A stretch of DNA of 64,000 nt from Agaricus subrufescens (lineage: Eukaryota > Basidiomycota > Agaricomycetes > Agaricales > Agaricaceae), in NCBI GenBank assembly GCA_029945375.1, contig CM057068.1:1288233-1352232 (forward strand). Direction: 5' to 3'. Both the position numbers and the translations under genes were made by a program. Numbering within the stretch: position 1 is the stretch's first letter; every line of letters begins with the position of its first letter. Below the pieces are notes generated by a model, which searched no databases, was not told where the DNA came from, and worked only from the letters and a program-made list of their open reading frames with translations. Below, one piece after another: positions 23,845-35,712 of the stretch.

Positions 23845-26538
23845 TTACGAAAACAGCCCCTTCAACTGCCCAGTAGCAACGACACCAAGCTCAATATCCG
23901 CTTCACAAATCTCTCTGGCATCTTTACCACCCTTCTTCCAACTCTCCACAAGGAACTTACCCTCCACAGGCGGTATATTACTCTTAGCCGTCCCAACCGT
24001 CACATGCAACCTGTTCCTAATCGCCTCAGGTAACCCCTCAAGAAAATCTCTCCCTTCCTGCGTGTCCTTACCCGATACCTGTTCGATATGATCGACGGTT
24101 AACACCATAACCCTCTCATTCCATAGCACCTTGCCGAATTTGATGTTGAAGATGGTGGGAGAGGCTGAACTGACGACAGGTTTAGCGAGGTTCCAAATGT
24201 TTTGGTCTTGTGGTAACGCTTTTTGATGTACAATCGTAACATGCGGCTGTTTCGTTGTCCTCCCCGCTCTCTTCAGTTGTTCCCAGAATACGGCCCCGGA
24301 ATTCCGGTTCCCATCAGCAGCGTTCGCAAAGACTCCATTCACGATCTCCTCCAAGTTGATGTCCGGTAACAAACCATAATACCTCGGTGGTTTTGAGCTC
24401 TCTCTCCCCGCCGGCGCAATAGCCTTGGTATTATCCTTCACCTTATACTCCTTAACGACCTCCAACGCTTCCCTAATCCTCTCCTCACTCGGTTTCTCAG
24501 CTCCCATCACTCCACCCTCACCACCGATCAACTCCCACAATCCATCCACAGCACTTTTCACCATCCCCTCTAAGTCATCCTCAACATTCACATCCACACA
24601 CGCATCAACCTCACCCTCACGCAACTCCTCAGACTGATTGATAAACATCCATACCACACTTTCATGCTCAGAAGTATCCTTGGCTACTAGCGTTTGATGA
24701 TTCCCTCCTCTATTGACAATCCGATTTGAGACGAGTTTATGTACCATTGCTGGAGATTTATCAGAGAGAGACCAGTTGAGAGCTATGATGCGTGCTGGGG
24801 GTTTGAATTTCCTTGCGACTTCGTGGAGTTGTTGACGGTGTAGGCGGAGATGGTTGTTTCTAAGAAGCATCGTCAATTGACTGGTCCGAATAACTTGAGA
24901 AAATAGATACTCAACTTGTCTGCGATAACGACACGCCGCCTTTGTAATTGATTCCTGACATTTTGTTGAAATACAGGTGCAGGTTTCTTGGCTTTCACGT
25001 CATCGCTCTGCGTATGCCCGAAATTAAAGAGGTGGGCTAAAGCCAACGAAACAGACGTTTTTCCTGAAGAAGGGGTGGTCAACATACGGAAAAAGTAAGA
25101 GGTTTAGAAACATACCACAACCCGGAATAGCAATCGGTGCTATTAGCACCTTGCTATTCGTAGCTTTCACGACAGGTTTTTCATCCTTTACAGCATCCAC
25201 AGGGATCCCACGAGCTTTCTGTTCTTCATACCATTTCAGAAATCTCTCCCTCGTCGCAATAATCCCTTGTCCATGCATATACCCATCAAACTGACTTCTA
25301 TCCCTCCGAATCTCATCAATAACCCAATTAACATACACCTTTGTCTCCTTCCTCTTCATCTTCACTTTTGACAAACCAGAGGGACTGAGTGGGCCTTTAG
25401 TCGTGAGTAACTTTTTCGTAAGTTCTCGCCAATCCCGATACATCATATACGGTTCCTCAAATTTGATTTTGAAAAAGAAGGAAGAGCCGGAGGAGTATGG
25501 AGATTTTTCTTTTGAGTCGTCTTGAGCGCTGTAGGTGGTGCGAACGACGAATCCCTCGACGGCTTCGCCATCCCATTCACCTGCTTTACCGATGTGGGAT
25601 GTGAACTCGCGTAGTTCTTTGATTGAATTGACGACATGAGAACGGGTTTTGATGAAACCCCATTCTTCGGCGAAGGCGTCTACGACGTCCTGTGGCATGG
25701 TTTTGAATTCTTTAGTCGTGACGTTGAGCCCGTGAAGATGAAGACCAGTGCGTTCAGGTGGATATCCAAGGACGTGTTCCTCAAAGGAATCGTCACAAAG
25801 CTAAAATGACAAAGCTGAGTTTTTAATCCATAGAGTACTATCGAAAAGCGAAACAGACCTCGGCAACAGCCGTCCAATTATTCTCCCAAAGCCGAGTAGC
25901 AAAATCTTCTTCTGTCTTCCCTTTTGCCTCGAGATACCGCCGCAACCACTCTTCACCAGCCTGAGCATGACTTTTTTCGGTACCTTGTATTGGTCCGAGA
26001 GAGTGTTTAGAGGTGATGAGAAGTTTCTGGGGGGTCAATGCGGCGATGAAAATGACACATCCGTTTGATTTGAGAGAAAGCGTATACGGAGCAGTCGTAT
26101 TCTTTTCTATAGCCTCCCACTGATATACTAGTCAGTCAGATAATGATAGATAACACAAAAGACGCGTACGGTGGTCCATGGCACCTCGCCGATGTTGAAA
26201 AACTTGTCATAACCACGCGCTACGATCCTATGCCCAACACCGTGTTCCTCCTCTGATACGTCCATGGTGAACACTCCTCGGGCCAAGGTAGGAAATGGCG
26301 AAGGAACATCATAGTACTTGAACTCGTTCATTTTCCAGCTCTGAATCGAGATGGCGGGATCGGCTGGGGCGGAATAGACTGAGGATTTGACGAGTTTGGG
26401 TGTACGCTTTTCGATGGCGCGGAGTTCGGAGATGAGGTGGGAGTCCTTGTTGTTGTATGTAGGAGGCATTATCTGCGAGGAAAAGGAGCGGTAGGAAAGG
26501 GCAAAGAAGGAGCGGCGGGCTATATAGGCTGTGAGCAT
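23845..26538 (-). CDS. TRL1: tRNA ligase Trl1 (ligase-kinase-phosphodiesterase)
   Basis: The fungal multifunctional tRNA ligase joins tRNA halves after intron removal and also HAC1-type mRNA. Five exons: 26538 or 26469 to 26170, 26119-25859, 25800-25116, 25063-24916 and 24859-23845. It has 802 residues from MPPTYNNKD (26469) or 825 from the upstream in-frame ATG. In 802-residue numbering, the nucleotidyltransferase motif KSNG has its catalytic Lys at 117, followed by VAELCDDSFEEHVLGY and TGLHLHGLN. The kinase P-loop is IPGCGKTS with K417, and the cyclic phosphodiesterase has two HxT motifs, HVTIVH (H671) and HVTVGT (H750). All three modules look intact. The second intron starts GTCTGT, a rare donor. 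The upstream start adds an Arg/Ser/Phe-rich leader (ARRSFFALSYRSFSS) with mitochondrial-presequence character. Confidence 0.95.
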
Positions 26539-27360
26539 GGCCGGCCACGCTGCGGGGAGGCAAGACGCGCCTAGTCACATCACTCCCGAGCCGAGTCTAT
26601 CTTATCTTATCTTCTTTCTCGAACCTGCGAGTAAATCAAACACAAAAGTTACCACAACTTTACCTATCCTTCTTCACTCTTCCAGTGACTCACCACTCGG
26701 GTTCTTTGGCGGTCAAAGCGACGGACCAACAAGTCCAAAAACAGGAGTCCTCCACCCCAATCCTCAAACATACTTTATGTTCTATTAGCACAAGAAATGT
26801 GATGGCTCTTTCTATCCACTCTTCTATGAAAATACTGCGGCTCGTGCTTCTAGTAGACACCACCACTTGTCAAACTCAAAGCTTTTACTCATTCACAAGT
26901 TCAACCTTGAGCCCGATCAAAAGGCTCTTCCACAGCCGTCTGATTGCAATAACATGCTCATAGTCTATCCGGACCATACCCGTTCCGTATGAGTATTCTT
27001 CGACACAAATCAATCGGCCAACTCGGATACACTTTGGTCTTGTCTGCTGGTAAAAACGTCCCCGTTGAGATATACGATAAAAATAGTGTCAAGTCCGAGA
27101 CGCCCGAAATCAAAAGAGTAAGTATAGCCTGTATGCTAATTCTTCAAGCTACGGTATGGATAAGTCGGATAGTAAGAGCTGCTCAATATTTCTCGCTCAG
27201 ATCAAGCGCAGGCATCCTACACAACCAGTCCAATGAGGCAGTAGAACGACGCTCAGCAGAGTCCGCAGTCCCACTGCCAAAATTTTGAATTACACTTCGC
27301 TCTCTAAACCCACCACCCAACTCTTGTACAACATAAAACTAGCAATAAATATAACTAGAA
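26539..27360. other. Intergenic stretch
   Basis: Holds the upstream region of the tRNA ligase gene. The open frames at 26685-26963 and 26989-27288 have no recognised motif, so no gene is called. Confidence 0.5.
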
Positions 27361-27395
27361 ATTACCGCCCGTCGACCATCGTAGACATATAAAAA
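27361..27395 (+). promoter_or_regulatory. Conserved proximal promoter with TATA box (copy 2)
   Basis: TACCGCCCGTCGACCATCGT, then AGACATATAAAAA. It matches the block at 22988-23020 apart from a few bases, although the gene behind it is frameshifted. Confidence 0.6.
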
Positions 27396-27462
27396 CGCTC
27401 TAACTTCACTAGTAAACCAACAACAAACCAACGCCCTCGAAATCGTTCAATCCAAATCCTCC

Positions 27463-27742
27463 ATGAAACCAACTCAAATCTTCTTCATCCTCCTCACCTT
27501 CTTCTCCGCTACCACAGCTCCACGGATGACAATTGTCCATGCATCCAAGACCAAGCCCATTGCAAATGCATCTGTGACGCTCTTGCTCAAGACAAACCCT
27601 ATGATATAACCCCTGGCATGAGAGGTGAGTATCAAACACGCTCACTGCCTTTTTTTCTTTTTTGACTTATCACGGAATTTCGATAACAGCCATTTGTCGT
27701 TGTTCCTTCACTCCTCCAGCAGTTTTCCGCAGCAATCTGTAA
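27463..27742 (+). pseudogene. Frameshifted second copy of the small secreted Cys-rich gene
   Basis: It starts MKPTQIFFILLTFFSATT, clearly paralogous to the gene at 23060. At about 27515-27520 one base is missing relative to that copy (GCTCCACGGATGAC against GCTTCAGCGGATGAC). The ATG frame then leaves the Cys-rich frame and stops at a TAA at 27607-27609. The Cys-rich frame (NCPCIQDQAHCKCICDALAQ) is preserved downstream, with an intact donor (GAG|GTGAGT at 27625) and acceptor (AACAG at 27689). It continues in a second exon with ICRCSF and TAA at 27740. The decay is therefore recent, or a sequencing error is possible. Confidence 0.65.
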
Positions 27743-28526
27743 ATACCATTATGTCACAACTGTAGTACTCACTTCAATAAGTTTGATCATCTAAAACCCT
27801 TTTGCTTGATTTTCCCCCGGGTACCCAGCGGTGCCCGCCTTAGCTTGGTTAGTAAGACCTAAATGCATCGTCGATAAAAGCATGATCGTACTCTAAATTA
27901 GACAAAGAGGAAATAGCAAGAAAGAGCAAGCTGAAATAATACCAAAACGGCGGCTGGAAGCCATGAAGGCTCACTAGAAGCTTCAAGTTTACAAGTCACA
28001 CAAGACAAGAAAAGTATGAGAGAAGTATCACTACTTACGTGTGGTCATAATTAGTTCTTATATACGATACTACTTATAGAAGGTAATTGACATTATGCTT
28101 ATGTTACTTACAGCGCCCTAATAAAGTTTTCTTCAAAAAATTTTTCATGCAACCTGGAATCTATATTTTCGTTCATCAAAGAAGGCAGAGGACGGAGCGC
28201 AGACAGTTGCACGTGGAACGAACGTTTGTCACCACCCGAGACGCGTTCCGACTACAACAGCAGTGCCAGGGAATAAGTAGTTCACGATACGTTGCTTCAA
28301 CTACACCTCTACAGACTCAAGAAATTGACCCTCCACACTAAGCTTTAATTAGTCTACGAATACCATCACAACAACGAACGACAACATGTTCACCACTTGG
28401 CCAAAAAAACAAAAAAAAAACACCCAATGTCTAACAGGAATAAAGCAGTATGTGACATGATAACAAAATGCCGTCTATAAAAAATTGTAACGAAAAGCTG
28501 CTTTTTTGTATGAACTTCTTGTTCTT
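27743..28526. other. Intergenic stretch
   Basis: No gene seen. A frame at 28087-28341 has no motif. The right part is the 3' region of the DUF1275 gene. Confidence 0.5.
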
Positions 28527-29553
28527 TTACTTCTTCGTAGCAGGTTTAGGGGGAACAAATAGCCAGAGAAGTGTGAATACAACCCTGAATCCCGTCCCGA
28601 CACCCAACGCGCCAGCTGTTCCCAGTTTCGCTAGCACAGCCCGACTGGTGAACGCCCCGATGAAAAGGGTAATGGCAGCGATGAGACGATGATCCCTCGA
28701 CATAACCCGTTTACGAATATGTAATAAACCAGGATCAGTGACGAGTTCAACCCAGACAGTCGTTAACACAACTAGATATATGCGCCATAAAAGTCAGCAA
28801 ACACGCACGAGCTACAACTGGAATGGAGAAAAAACTCAACTGGTCGTTCCGAACTGGCTATTCAACCTCTTTCCTAAAATACCCTGCAACCCTAAACTGG
28901 CGCTAATCAAAGCCAAACCCGCAAAAGTCCCAAAATTCGTCCACGACGGTATATCCCTCTCACTCGCAAGACCGTTTTGCCCTGACTTCCAAAAGGTGAT
29001 GGCAGCGGCCATGGTTAGGAGAGCTTGGAAGAAAGTGCCACCGAGGAGCCAGATACGTTTATGAGGGCCGATTTTGTCACCGAAGCGACCTAGAGCGGCG
29101 CCGATTTGGAAGGCGATGAGGGAGGTGAGGGCTTGTTGATCGGGTCTGTGGAAACTGTGGTCATGGTGACCTGGGGGCCCTTCCCAGAGACGGGCGATGG
29201 CTATAGCCAGCTGTGAGCGGTATGTTAGAGTTCGTGTCTCCTCGAAGGCGGTTGTTTCACGCACCTGGGCAAAGTTTCCGGTTTGGAAACCACACCACAC
29301 GAAAATTGACGAGAAGGAAATCACATCACTGGTTTCACTCGTCTGAGCACAATCCTATCGCACCAGAAGAAAAGACGCACATATAACCCGTCATAAAACA
29401 GTAAGCAGACAAGGGCCCGGCAGTTTGTTTAGGATCCACATCCTGCATGAGATACTCCCATAGCGAGATCGAGTGTCTCTTCTGACTCGCACGTTCAATG
29501 TCAGTATTTGAACTGCAACCTGATTTTGTGGCTTCGGGCACCTTGTTAGCCAT
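28527..29553 (-). CDS. DUF1275 (YoaK-like) membrane protein
   Basis: Four exons (29553-29381, 29328-29265, 29210-28841 and 28771-28527) give 283 residues. After a soluble N-terminus of about 45 residues, the family pattern appears: AYCFMTGYIDVISFSSIFVW, CGFQTGNFAQLAIAIARLWE, LIAFQIGAALGRFGDKIG, FFQALLTMAAAITFW and ISASLGLQGILGKRLNSQFG. After the last intron come VLTTVWVELVTDPGLL and two more spans, ending PPKPATKK. The TGNF and QG...GKRLN motifs are typical of DUF1275 proteins, which have six or seven spans and an unproven transport role. Splice sites are GTGCGT, GTGCGT and GTTGAG donors with CAG/TAG acceptors, all in frame. The gene looks intact. Confidence 0.85.
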
Positions 29554-31030
29554 GTGTGAGGTAAGAAAAAAAAGAGCGAGGGGGAAGGAGGGCGTATTTG
29601 ACTATCCAGCAGACCGAGCTTGGCACATCCAGCTTTGGACGGAAGCCCGACTCCGACCCGTCTCTCCATCGCCCGGTCTCGTGCCGAGTTTCCCACGGCC
29701 CGTCCCGGTTGGGCTTATCGCCGCTCAAACGGCCCCCGAATGTTTTCTAGCCCCGTCTTAGCCGTCCGCTTGGCAGCCCACAAGCCCTACTTGGCTCTCG
29801 GCGTGTTGCTTCTTCATTATGCATTCTGTATGTACTGGGCGTAATGCCGCCTTCCATGTCAAGAATTTAGCGTTTCCTTCCCTGATTGATCTTCCGAGAT
29901 TCCAAGTTGCCCGGCGGTGCCATTCGTAATGAGCTCGACTTGGCGTGAAATTTTGTCTTTAAAACCGTTCCTAGGCCGGACGTTGTTACTGCTTCCATTC
30001 TCTTAGCATTTGTCCAAGGAATACTCATGCCTGCTCATGACAGGTATGTACCAAACATTTCCGAGATCTGCGGTCATTAAATTTACTTCTACTAAACGCC
30101 CAGGAAAAGCTCATACAAAGTTTTGAATAGGAAATGGATTTAAGTGTGGAAAAACGTGGGCTGTATTATGCTTCTAGTGTGCTTTACTGCGAAATTCCTC
30201 AAGATCACTCGCACAACGCAGGGTATATAGATCTTTCGCTTGGACTACCAACTCGCCACGAGGAGATCAGCCACCGATACAACATGATTTTAGCACTATA
30301 ATGGTACCGTTGTGAATCAGGTATAACCGGGTAGCAGTCGCTGTCGAAATTTTATTTTTATATATGCGGACTCATTGGATTAAGATAATCATCAGCTGTT
30401 CAGCCGAGGTGGGAGAAAAAGAGAAATATGTGGCAAATTAACGGCAAAACACCGTGAAGTAAAAACCATTTTTGGGGTAGCAAACAAAAGTCGGATCTAG
30501 GCGCCAAGACAGGACGTGCCCCGAGGACTCCTGTAGGAGATATAATACAAAGGAAAACTTTCAAGGAACCTTTAGTAACGAAGGCTTGAGAATTCGTAAT
30601 AATTCCCTACTACGAAGCTAACTTTCTCTTAGGAGCTCAAGACATGGGTCCCAAGAAATAACTTGGAAGAAACGAGGATCATAACGCCGCATCATACTCG
30701 AAAATGTGGCCTGAGGATCCGATTAGGGTGGCTAAATGTGCGGACGCAACTACCGATTATGACGGCCACTTTCGCTTAGATTATGTGCATCGGATTATTG
30801 GGTAGAATCCGACTCGGATAAAACACCTCGACCTAGTAGTGAGGCTGACTTCCACAGTTCCCATGTGACTTACCCTCCGCAAGTCTTTCTCGCTAAGCCC
30901 TCACAATACTGAATTCGATGCGAAAACCATTATCGTACAATTGAAAATACAACGGGTAAAAGAAAAGCATGCTTCTGCGCGAAGAAGGACAAAGTGGGAA
31001 AACACTCAATACAATCTCTGACAGCAACCT
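29554..31030. other. Intergenic stretch
   Basis: About 1.5 kb with no supported gene, between the DUF1275 start and the CSN5 stop. Frames at 29498-29761 and 29620-29844 overlap the DUF1275 promoter and look like chance frames. Confidence 0.5.
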
Positions 31031-32442
31031 TCAACCGATCGCCATATCAGTCACCTGTGATAGTTCCTCCACTTTGGCTTGAGGATTAGGACGCATTGAA
31101 AAGATGACGTCTTTCAAAACCTGTGCTATGAGCCCATGCTGCGCTTCCACAGCAATCTTCGTGCTACACAAGAAAAAAAATCAGAAATTTCATGAATTTT
31201 GAAGAGTGAAAGCAACCGTACCTATCTTTAACACTCTTGGCCAATTGGTTGTCTTCTTTCTTCTTTTCTTCTTTTTCCTTACCTTCTCTGTCTTTTAACG
31301 CAGGCACTGTTGCCCTGGTGCTTGAGACAGCGGTTTGTGCTTTGGTGAGTTTTTGATGAAGATCGTTTAGTTGGGAGACCGCATATGCTCGGTTCTAACA
31401 TACATTTAAATGCCATAATTTCACAAACGAGTAAGAAAATGACGTACGGAGATGAGTGGACTCTGACTCAGGGTATTAACCCAATATTTATTCCAAAGCA
31501 TAGCCAACAGATCATTATCAAGGCTTGATTTAAAGATCTCGACATCTAACGGATAATATTGATTCGCGTGAACACCAAAATCTTCAATCTTGTTCAGGGG
31601 GATAGATTGATACTCGGATGTGGTGGCACTGGGAGGGGTGTAGTTTTCGGGATAAGTGCGGAACGCTCCAATATCAACTTTTCCAGCGGAGATGGTACGG
31701 TTTGGATCTATCTATAAACGCGCAGATACCTGGGGGTAAGAAAAGGTATGGCAGAGAGGGGTGGAAACGGTTGGCGTACAACTACAGCGACGAATGGATC
31801 TTGATATTTTTGATTGTTGAGTTGAGTGTTGACATCAATACCAGATAACCAACATCCGTATCCTGGATGAGAATGATACCATCCTATGGCGTTCTCCAAT
31901 CGTCCAACCTACGATCATAGTGTCAGGATCAGGGAAATGCAATGCCAAGTTGGGTGGATAACAACGCACCCTTTCGCTCTTGTTTATATACTCCACCATG
32001 TATTCGTTTGCCTCATTCGCGGCATTGACACGTGTTTCTGTCCCTTGTACAGGAAGAGCAAACGAGTCCATGATCACCAAGGAGTTTCCTATGACTTTTC
32101 CCTGCATGAGGCCCATGATCTCGTGTGGTACACCCGAACGCGCATGGATGACCTAGACAATCCACTTATCAGCCTACACGTCGACATTCACACTCTAAAC
32201 TTACCATTTTGATCAGTGCCACAGCAGAGATCTTACATGACTTGAAGTAATGAGGACTGTTCGACCTTCAGTCTAACGATAGCTCTCTCGATATCATTTT
32301 TGACTCACTCTTTGCCCCACGGCGCCTCGTTATTTATCTTCTTGTTCGCCTCAACGTCAAATCTAAATATTTCGTCCTGCGGTGAGATGTCACGGATATT
32401 ATTGTTGAGAGAGAATGATTTGAGAGCGATGTTGGAAGACAT
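31031..32442 (-). CDS. CSN5: COP9 signalosome subunit 5 (JAMM deneddylase)
   Basis: The metalloprotease subunit of the COP9 signalosome, which removes Nedd8 from cullins. Seven exons (32442-32309, 32256-32205, 32152-31970, 31908-31780, 31711-31448, 31394-31222 and 31163-31031) give 355 residues, the usual size. The N-terminus reads [20 protein letters not shown]. The JAMM centre is complete: E73 in [10 protein letters not shown]135 and H137 in [15 protein letters not shown], and D148. The following exons read [20 protein letters not shown] and RTYPENY, then [17 protein letters not shown] Lys/Glu-rich helix and a C-terminal helical region follow. All splice junctions are in frame. It is transcribed divergently from eL20, with 472 bp between the two start codons. 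Confidence 0.95.
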
Positions 32443-32914
32443 TGGACATGACAGCCATCAAAGGCGCTCCAACTAATGGCTGATTTGTGATCGTGATGTT
32501 TGGCATGGGCCTTGAACACAAACAACGATATAGGGTAGCACAGTTCATGAAATATATCTCGATGTGGTCTCCTCGTAGGACCAGTGAGCTGTATAGTAGT
32601 AATTTCTTATGAGCACCTCGAGTGATGATTTGTAGTGTTGAGTTTCTGACGGTTGGGCGGAAGCCAGCCCGGCCGGATGATCCGACCAAACAAGGGCCAA
32701 ACAAACACGACTGTCGCCCCCGACATATCTCTGCCATCGTCAAGACCTCAAGAACCCGACCTCCCTTATCCAAGTGAGTATCCTTGCCGAATCGCCCTCA
32801 GAATGTCCTTCCCCGTCGTATACTCCTTGCGATTCTCGCGGTTCTGGAGGGCTGGATGCATACAACCTGGATTGGATGACACTTGGAATTTGAGCTGATC
32901 TTTTTCTCTCTAGA
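32443..32914. promoter_or_regulatory. Shared divergent promoter region of CSN5 and eL20
   Basis: 472 bp separate the two divergent start codons. The eL20 start is preceded by a 5'-UTR intron candidate with donor GTGAGTAT at about 32774 and acceptor TTCTCTCTAG ending at 32913, one base before the bases flanking the ATG. Confidence 0.5.
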
Positions 32915-33636
32915 ATGGGCCTCCAGGAATACCAAGTCATCGGTCGCCATCTGCCCACAGAAACGGATCCCAACCCAAAAATCTTCCGCATGCGCATCTT
33001 TGCCCCAAATGAAGTCGTCGCGAAGTCCCGTTTCTGGTATTTCCTTAGGTGCGTCCTTTGGCGGATTCGGAACATTGACACTGTATCTCAGTTTCTACTA
33101 GGCAACTCAACAAGGTCAAGAAGGCTAGTGGAGAGATTATCGGTGTGAACGTTGTGTGTATCTCTTGATGTCCCTTGCAGCCCTCAAGAGGCAGGCGGAG
33201 CGGGATTTACTGACCAAAGGGATGATCGCGTTTTTCGCGCATCTCTCCGTTTATAGATCCTAGAAAAGAGACCTTTGAAAGTCAAGAACTTCGGTATCTG
33301 GCTTCGATACGATTCCCGTTCGGGAACACACAACATGTACAAGGAGTTCCGTGAACTCTCCCGCGCTGATGCTGTCAAGAGTCTCTACCAAGATATGGCA
33401 GCTCGTCACCGTGCCCGTTTCCGGTCGATCCACGTATGTCCTTGTCCTATTTTTGTGCGACTCCCCTGACGAACGTGCTTGCATAGATTCTCCGCGTTGT
33501 TGAGGTCCAGAAGGCTGATGACATCCGTCGTCCCTACATCAAGCAACTTCTCACTCCCAACCTCAAGTTCCCACTCCCCCACCGTATCAGGAAGGCCCGC
33601 TCTACCTTCGTTGCAAAACGCCCATCTACTTTCTAG
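32915..33636 (+). CDS. RPL20: 60S ribosomal protein eL20 (L18a/L20)
   Basis: A structural protein of the large cytosolic ribosomal subunit. Four coding exons (32915-33048, 33102-33153, 33257-33433 and 33487-33636) give 170 residues. It begins [16 protein letters not shown], continues with [20 protein letters not shown] and [15 protein letters not shown], then [20 protein letters not shown], and ends [18 protein letters not shown], all signatures of eL20. Introns are short and in frame, and the ATG is directly preceded by an acceptor, so the first intron lies in the 5' UTR. Codon use is C-rich at third positions, as expected for a highly expressed gene. Confidence 0.95.
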
Positions 33637-34360
33637 GTCACTGCTTGTATGATAGGATTAGCGCTTTATTCCGAGTTCCGAGTGGGGTCGTGTTGTATGG
33701 CAAAAATCTGTGACAATCAAGTACCTATGAAATTATGGGTTATATGTTCACAGTCTTATATCACTCAGATGCGTCAATCTACATACTCCGATCGGCGTAT
33801 CACACTACCCCGACAACGGAATTCCGTTGTTTGGTACAATGGCTCCTGGCTTCTATCATGATTAAAGTTTGGGCGGTGACCGTGGCAGAGTGCCAATCCT
33901 AACTTGCGAAGATTGGTACCACGTCATCCGCCATCACTGAACAGCATTCTCGCTCATACAGTCCACCATCTAATATTAAGGCTGTCCACATATCTTAGTC
34001 AATGTCAAATCAATGATACCCATGGCAATGAGAACAAAGAAGTCTTACCTATTAGGTCGTCCTCTGGAGTCGAGACCAAAGGGTGCACTTCCCAGGGCGT
34101 CACGCCAAACTCTGTAATGAAAGCCAAGGGTGTGATTGGCTCCCTCACGCGGAGCCTGATTGTTTCAACCAACCATTCTTTTGTTAGCTTCACCTTAAAC
34201 TGTTTCGTGATGGTGAATTTTTTCCGGTGGTAATCAACGTCCTCTTAAAGGCGCAGGACAGAACACAGGGTCCATCCCCCTACTTAGAGGTGGCTCAAAG
34301 GGCTCCTTTACTCGTTTCTTCTTGACGAGTCCGTCCTCTCTACTACAAGAGGTGTATACC
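33637..34360. other. Intergenic stretch
   Basis: The 3' region of eL20 and the upstream region of the next membrane protein gene. No further gene seen. Confidence 0.5.
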
Positions 34361-35712
34361 ATGGATCTGAGCTCCCCTACTTTTTTCAAAGATGCCTACA
34401 TTAATCGTTACTTATCAGGTAACGTCCCTTTCAATATATTTTATTCCTTCGTTCTGAAGAATTTCCATGTTAAGCGTTCTCGGTTGCGATAATACTTTAT
34501 GATCACTGTATCACATTCGATGAAGAGTATAAGAGAGTGTGGACTAATGCAAGGGCCCATCGGACTGAAGAAATTATATGGAGGGCATCGTTTTTGATTA
34601 GTAGATACGTGTCGGATTGCATGTTGATTTTTACTGCGTATGGTGAGTTTTCGCTCTCGGCATTCGACCTGGTACTTTTGTGAACTTATCTTTGGTGGGG
34701 TAGTTTTGAGTGGGACTGGGGAATTCAATGTGGCGGTATGTGATGATAAATCCTTGAGCCGTAGGAGTTTTCTGAATTATTGGGGACGATTTGTTTGTAG
34801 ACGTAATGATGTTCATCAGGTCCCTCTTTCAACCCCCCCTGACCAGTTCTTTCGTTTAGATGTCGTGCTTGGATATGGTGTTTCATGTTATTAGGATACT
34901 CCTTCAATGCTTTCACTCAAAGTGAGTTCATATTTTCACAGATCAAAAAGGAATTCAAACTAATAACTGTTACTTTCAGTGCTCGTCGGTCATCATATTC
35001 ATGCGCTCTGGGAACATCGAGAATCAGTCAAACGTACCATCTTTGGGGTATTCATATTCTTTTCCCTCGGAACAGCCGCGCTAGGCGTTCTAGCCTGCAA
35101 CGAATTACAGTGTAAGCCCATACCTTGTCTACGTGTCCTACTCAGAACCATGCAGATATTCATTCTTTCTCTTTCTCTCTTCCAGTCCATATTACGTATC
35201 TTGATTTTGCACGATCATGCTTTTTCCAGAAAAAATCGGTGTTCGTGACGTTGTCTATAAGTCTTATGGTGAGCGGCCGCTGTATTGCTAACCCCGATAA
35301 TGAATGTCTGACCATACACCGGCCCACAAAACAGGTGGCTTTCGATTTATTCTTGGTTCTTATGGCCATTAGTAATGCACTAGATGCGCCACGTATGAGG
35401 AATGGAGAGATTTTGGCTAGACTTAATAGAGATGGGGGATTATATTTTCTGGTAACGTGATACTCTTTCTACCACTCATGAGCCGTTGTCTGACAGTATA
35501 AATCTTCTTGAAGGCATTCTTAGGTGAGTTGCTCATTATCAGTGAAATGTGGAGTGATGAAAGTTTAATTCTCAATATGTTTCTGACAGTTCTGTTATTT
35601 GTGGCGTTGTGCTTGATTATCTGGGGCAGGGTAAGTGATTCTAGCGACCTTGGTCCTTTTCTAATAATAAGAATTCTATCAGTTGATGACCAGTTACATG
35701 CTTCTCCCGTAA
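34361..35712 (+). CDS. DUF6533-like multi-span membrane protein
   Basis: A gene with about nine short exons. It starts MDLSSPTFFKDAYINRYLS, then has a segment VAIILYDHCITFDEEYKRVW (the LxDHxxTxDxE pattern of the basidiomycete DUF6533 family). Then come CRAWIWCFMLLGYSFNAFTQ, MLVGHHIHALWEHRESVKR and TIFGVFIFFSLGTAALGVLA. A further exon reads VAFDLFLVLMAISNALDAPR, then NRDGGLYFL, and the last long exon carries LNMFLTVLLFVALCLIIWG. The proposed end, LMTSYMLLP and TAA at 35712, follows a clear GTAAGT...TCAG intron. Exons between about 34640 and 34850 are uncertain, so an inactivating change there cannot be excluded. The function of the family is unknown; it is receptor-like in topology. Confidence 0.6.

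Noticed and set aside
32399..33081. Two minus-strand frames of 113-124 codons near CSN5 and eL20
   Set aside because: They overlap CSN5 exon 1, the divergent promoter and eL20 exon 1, whose products are unmistakable in other frames.
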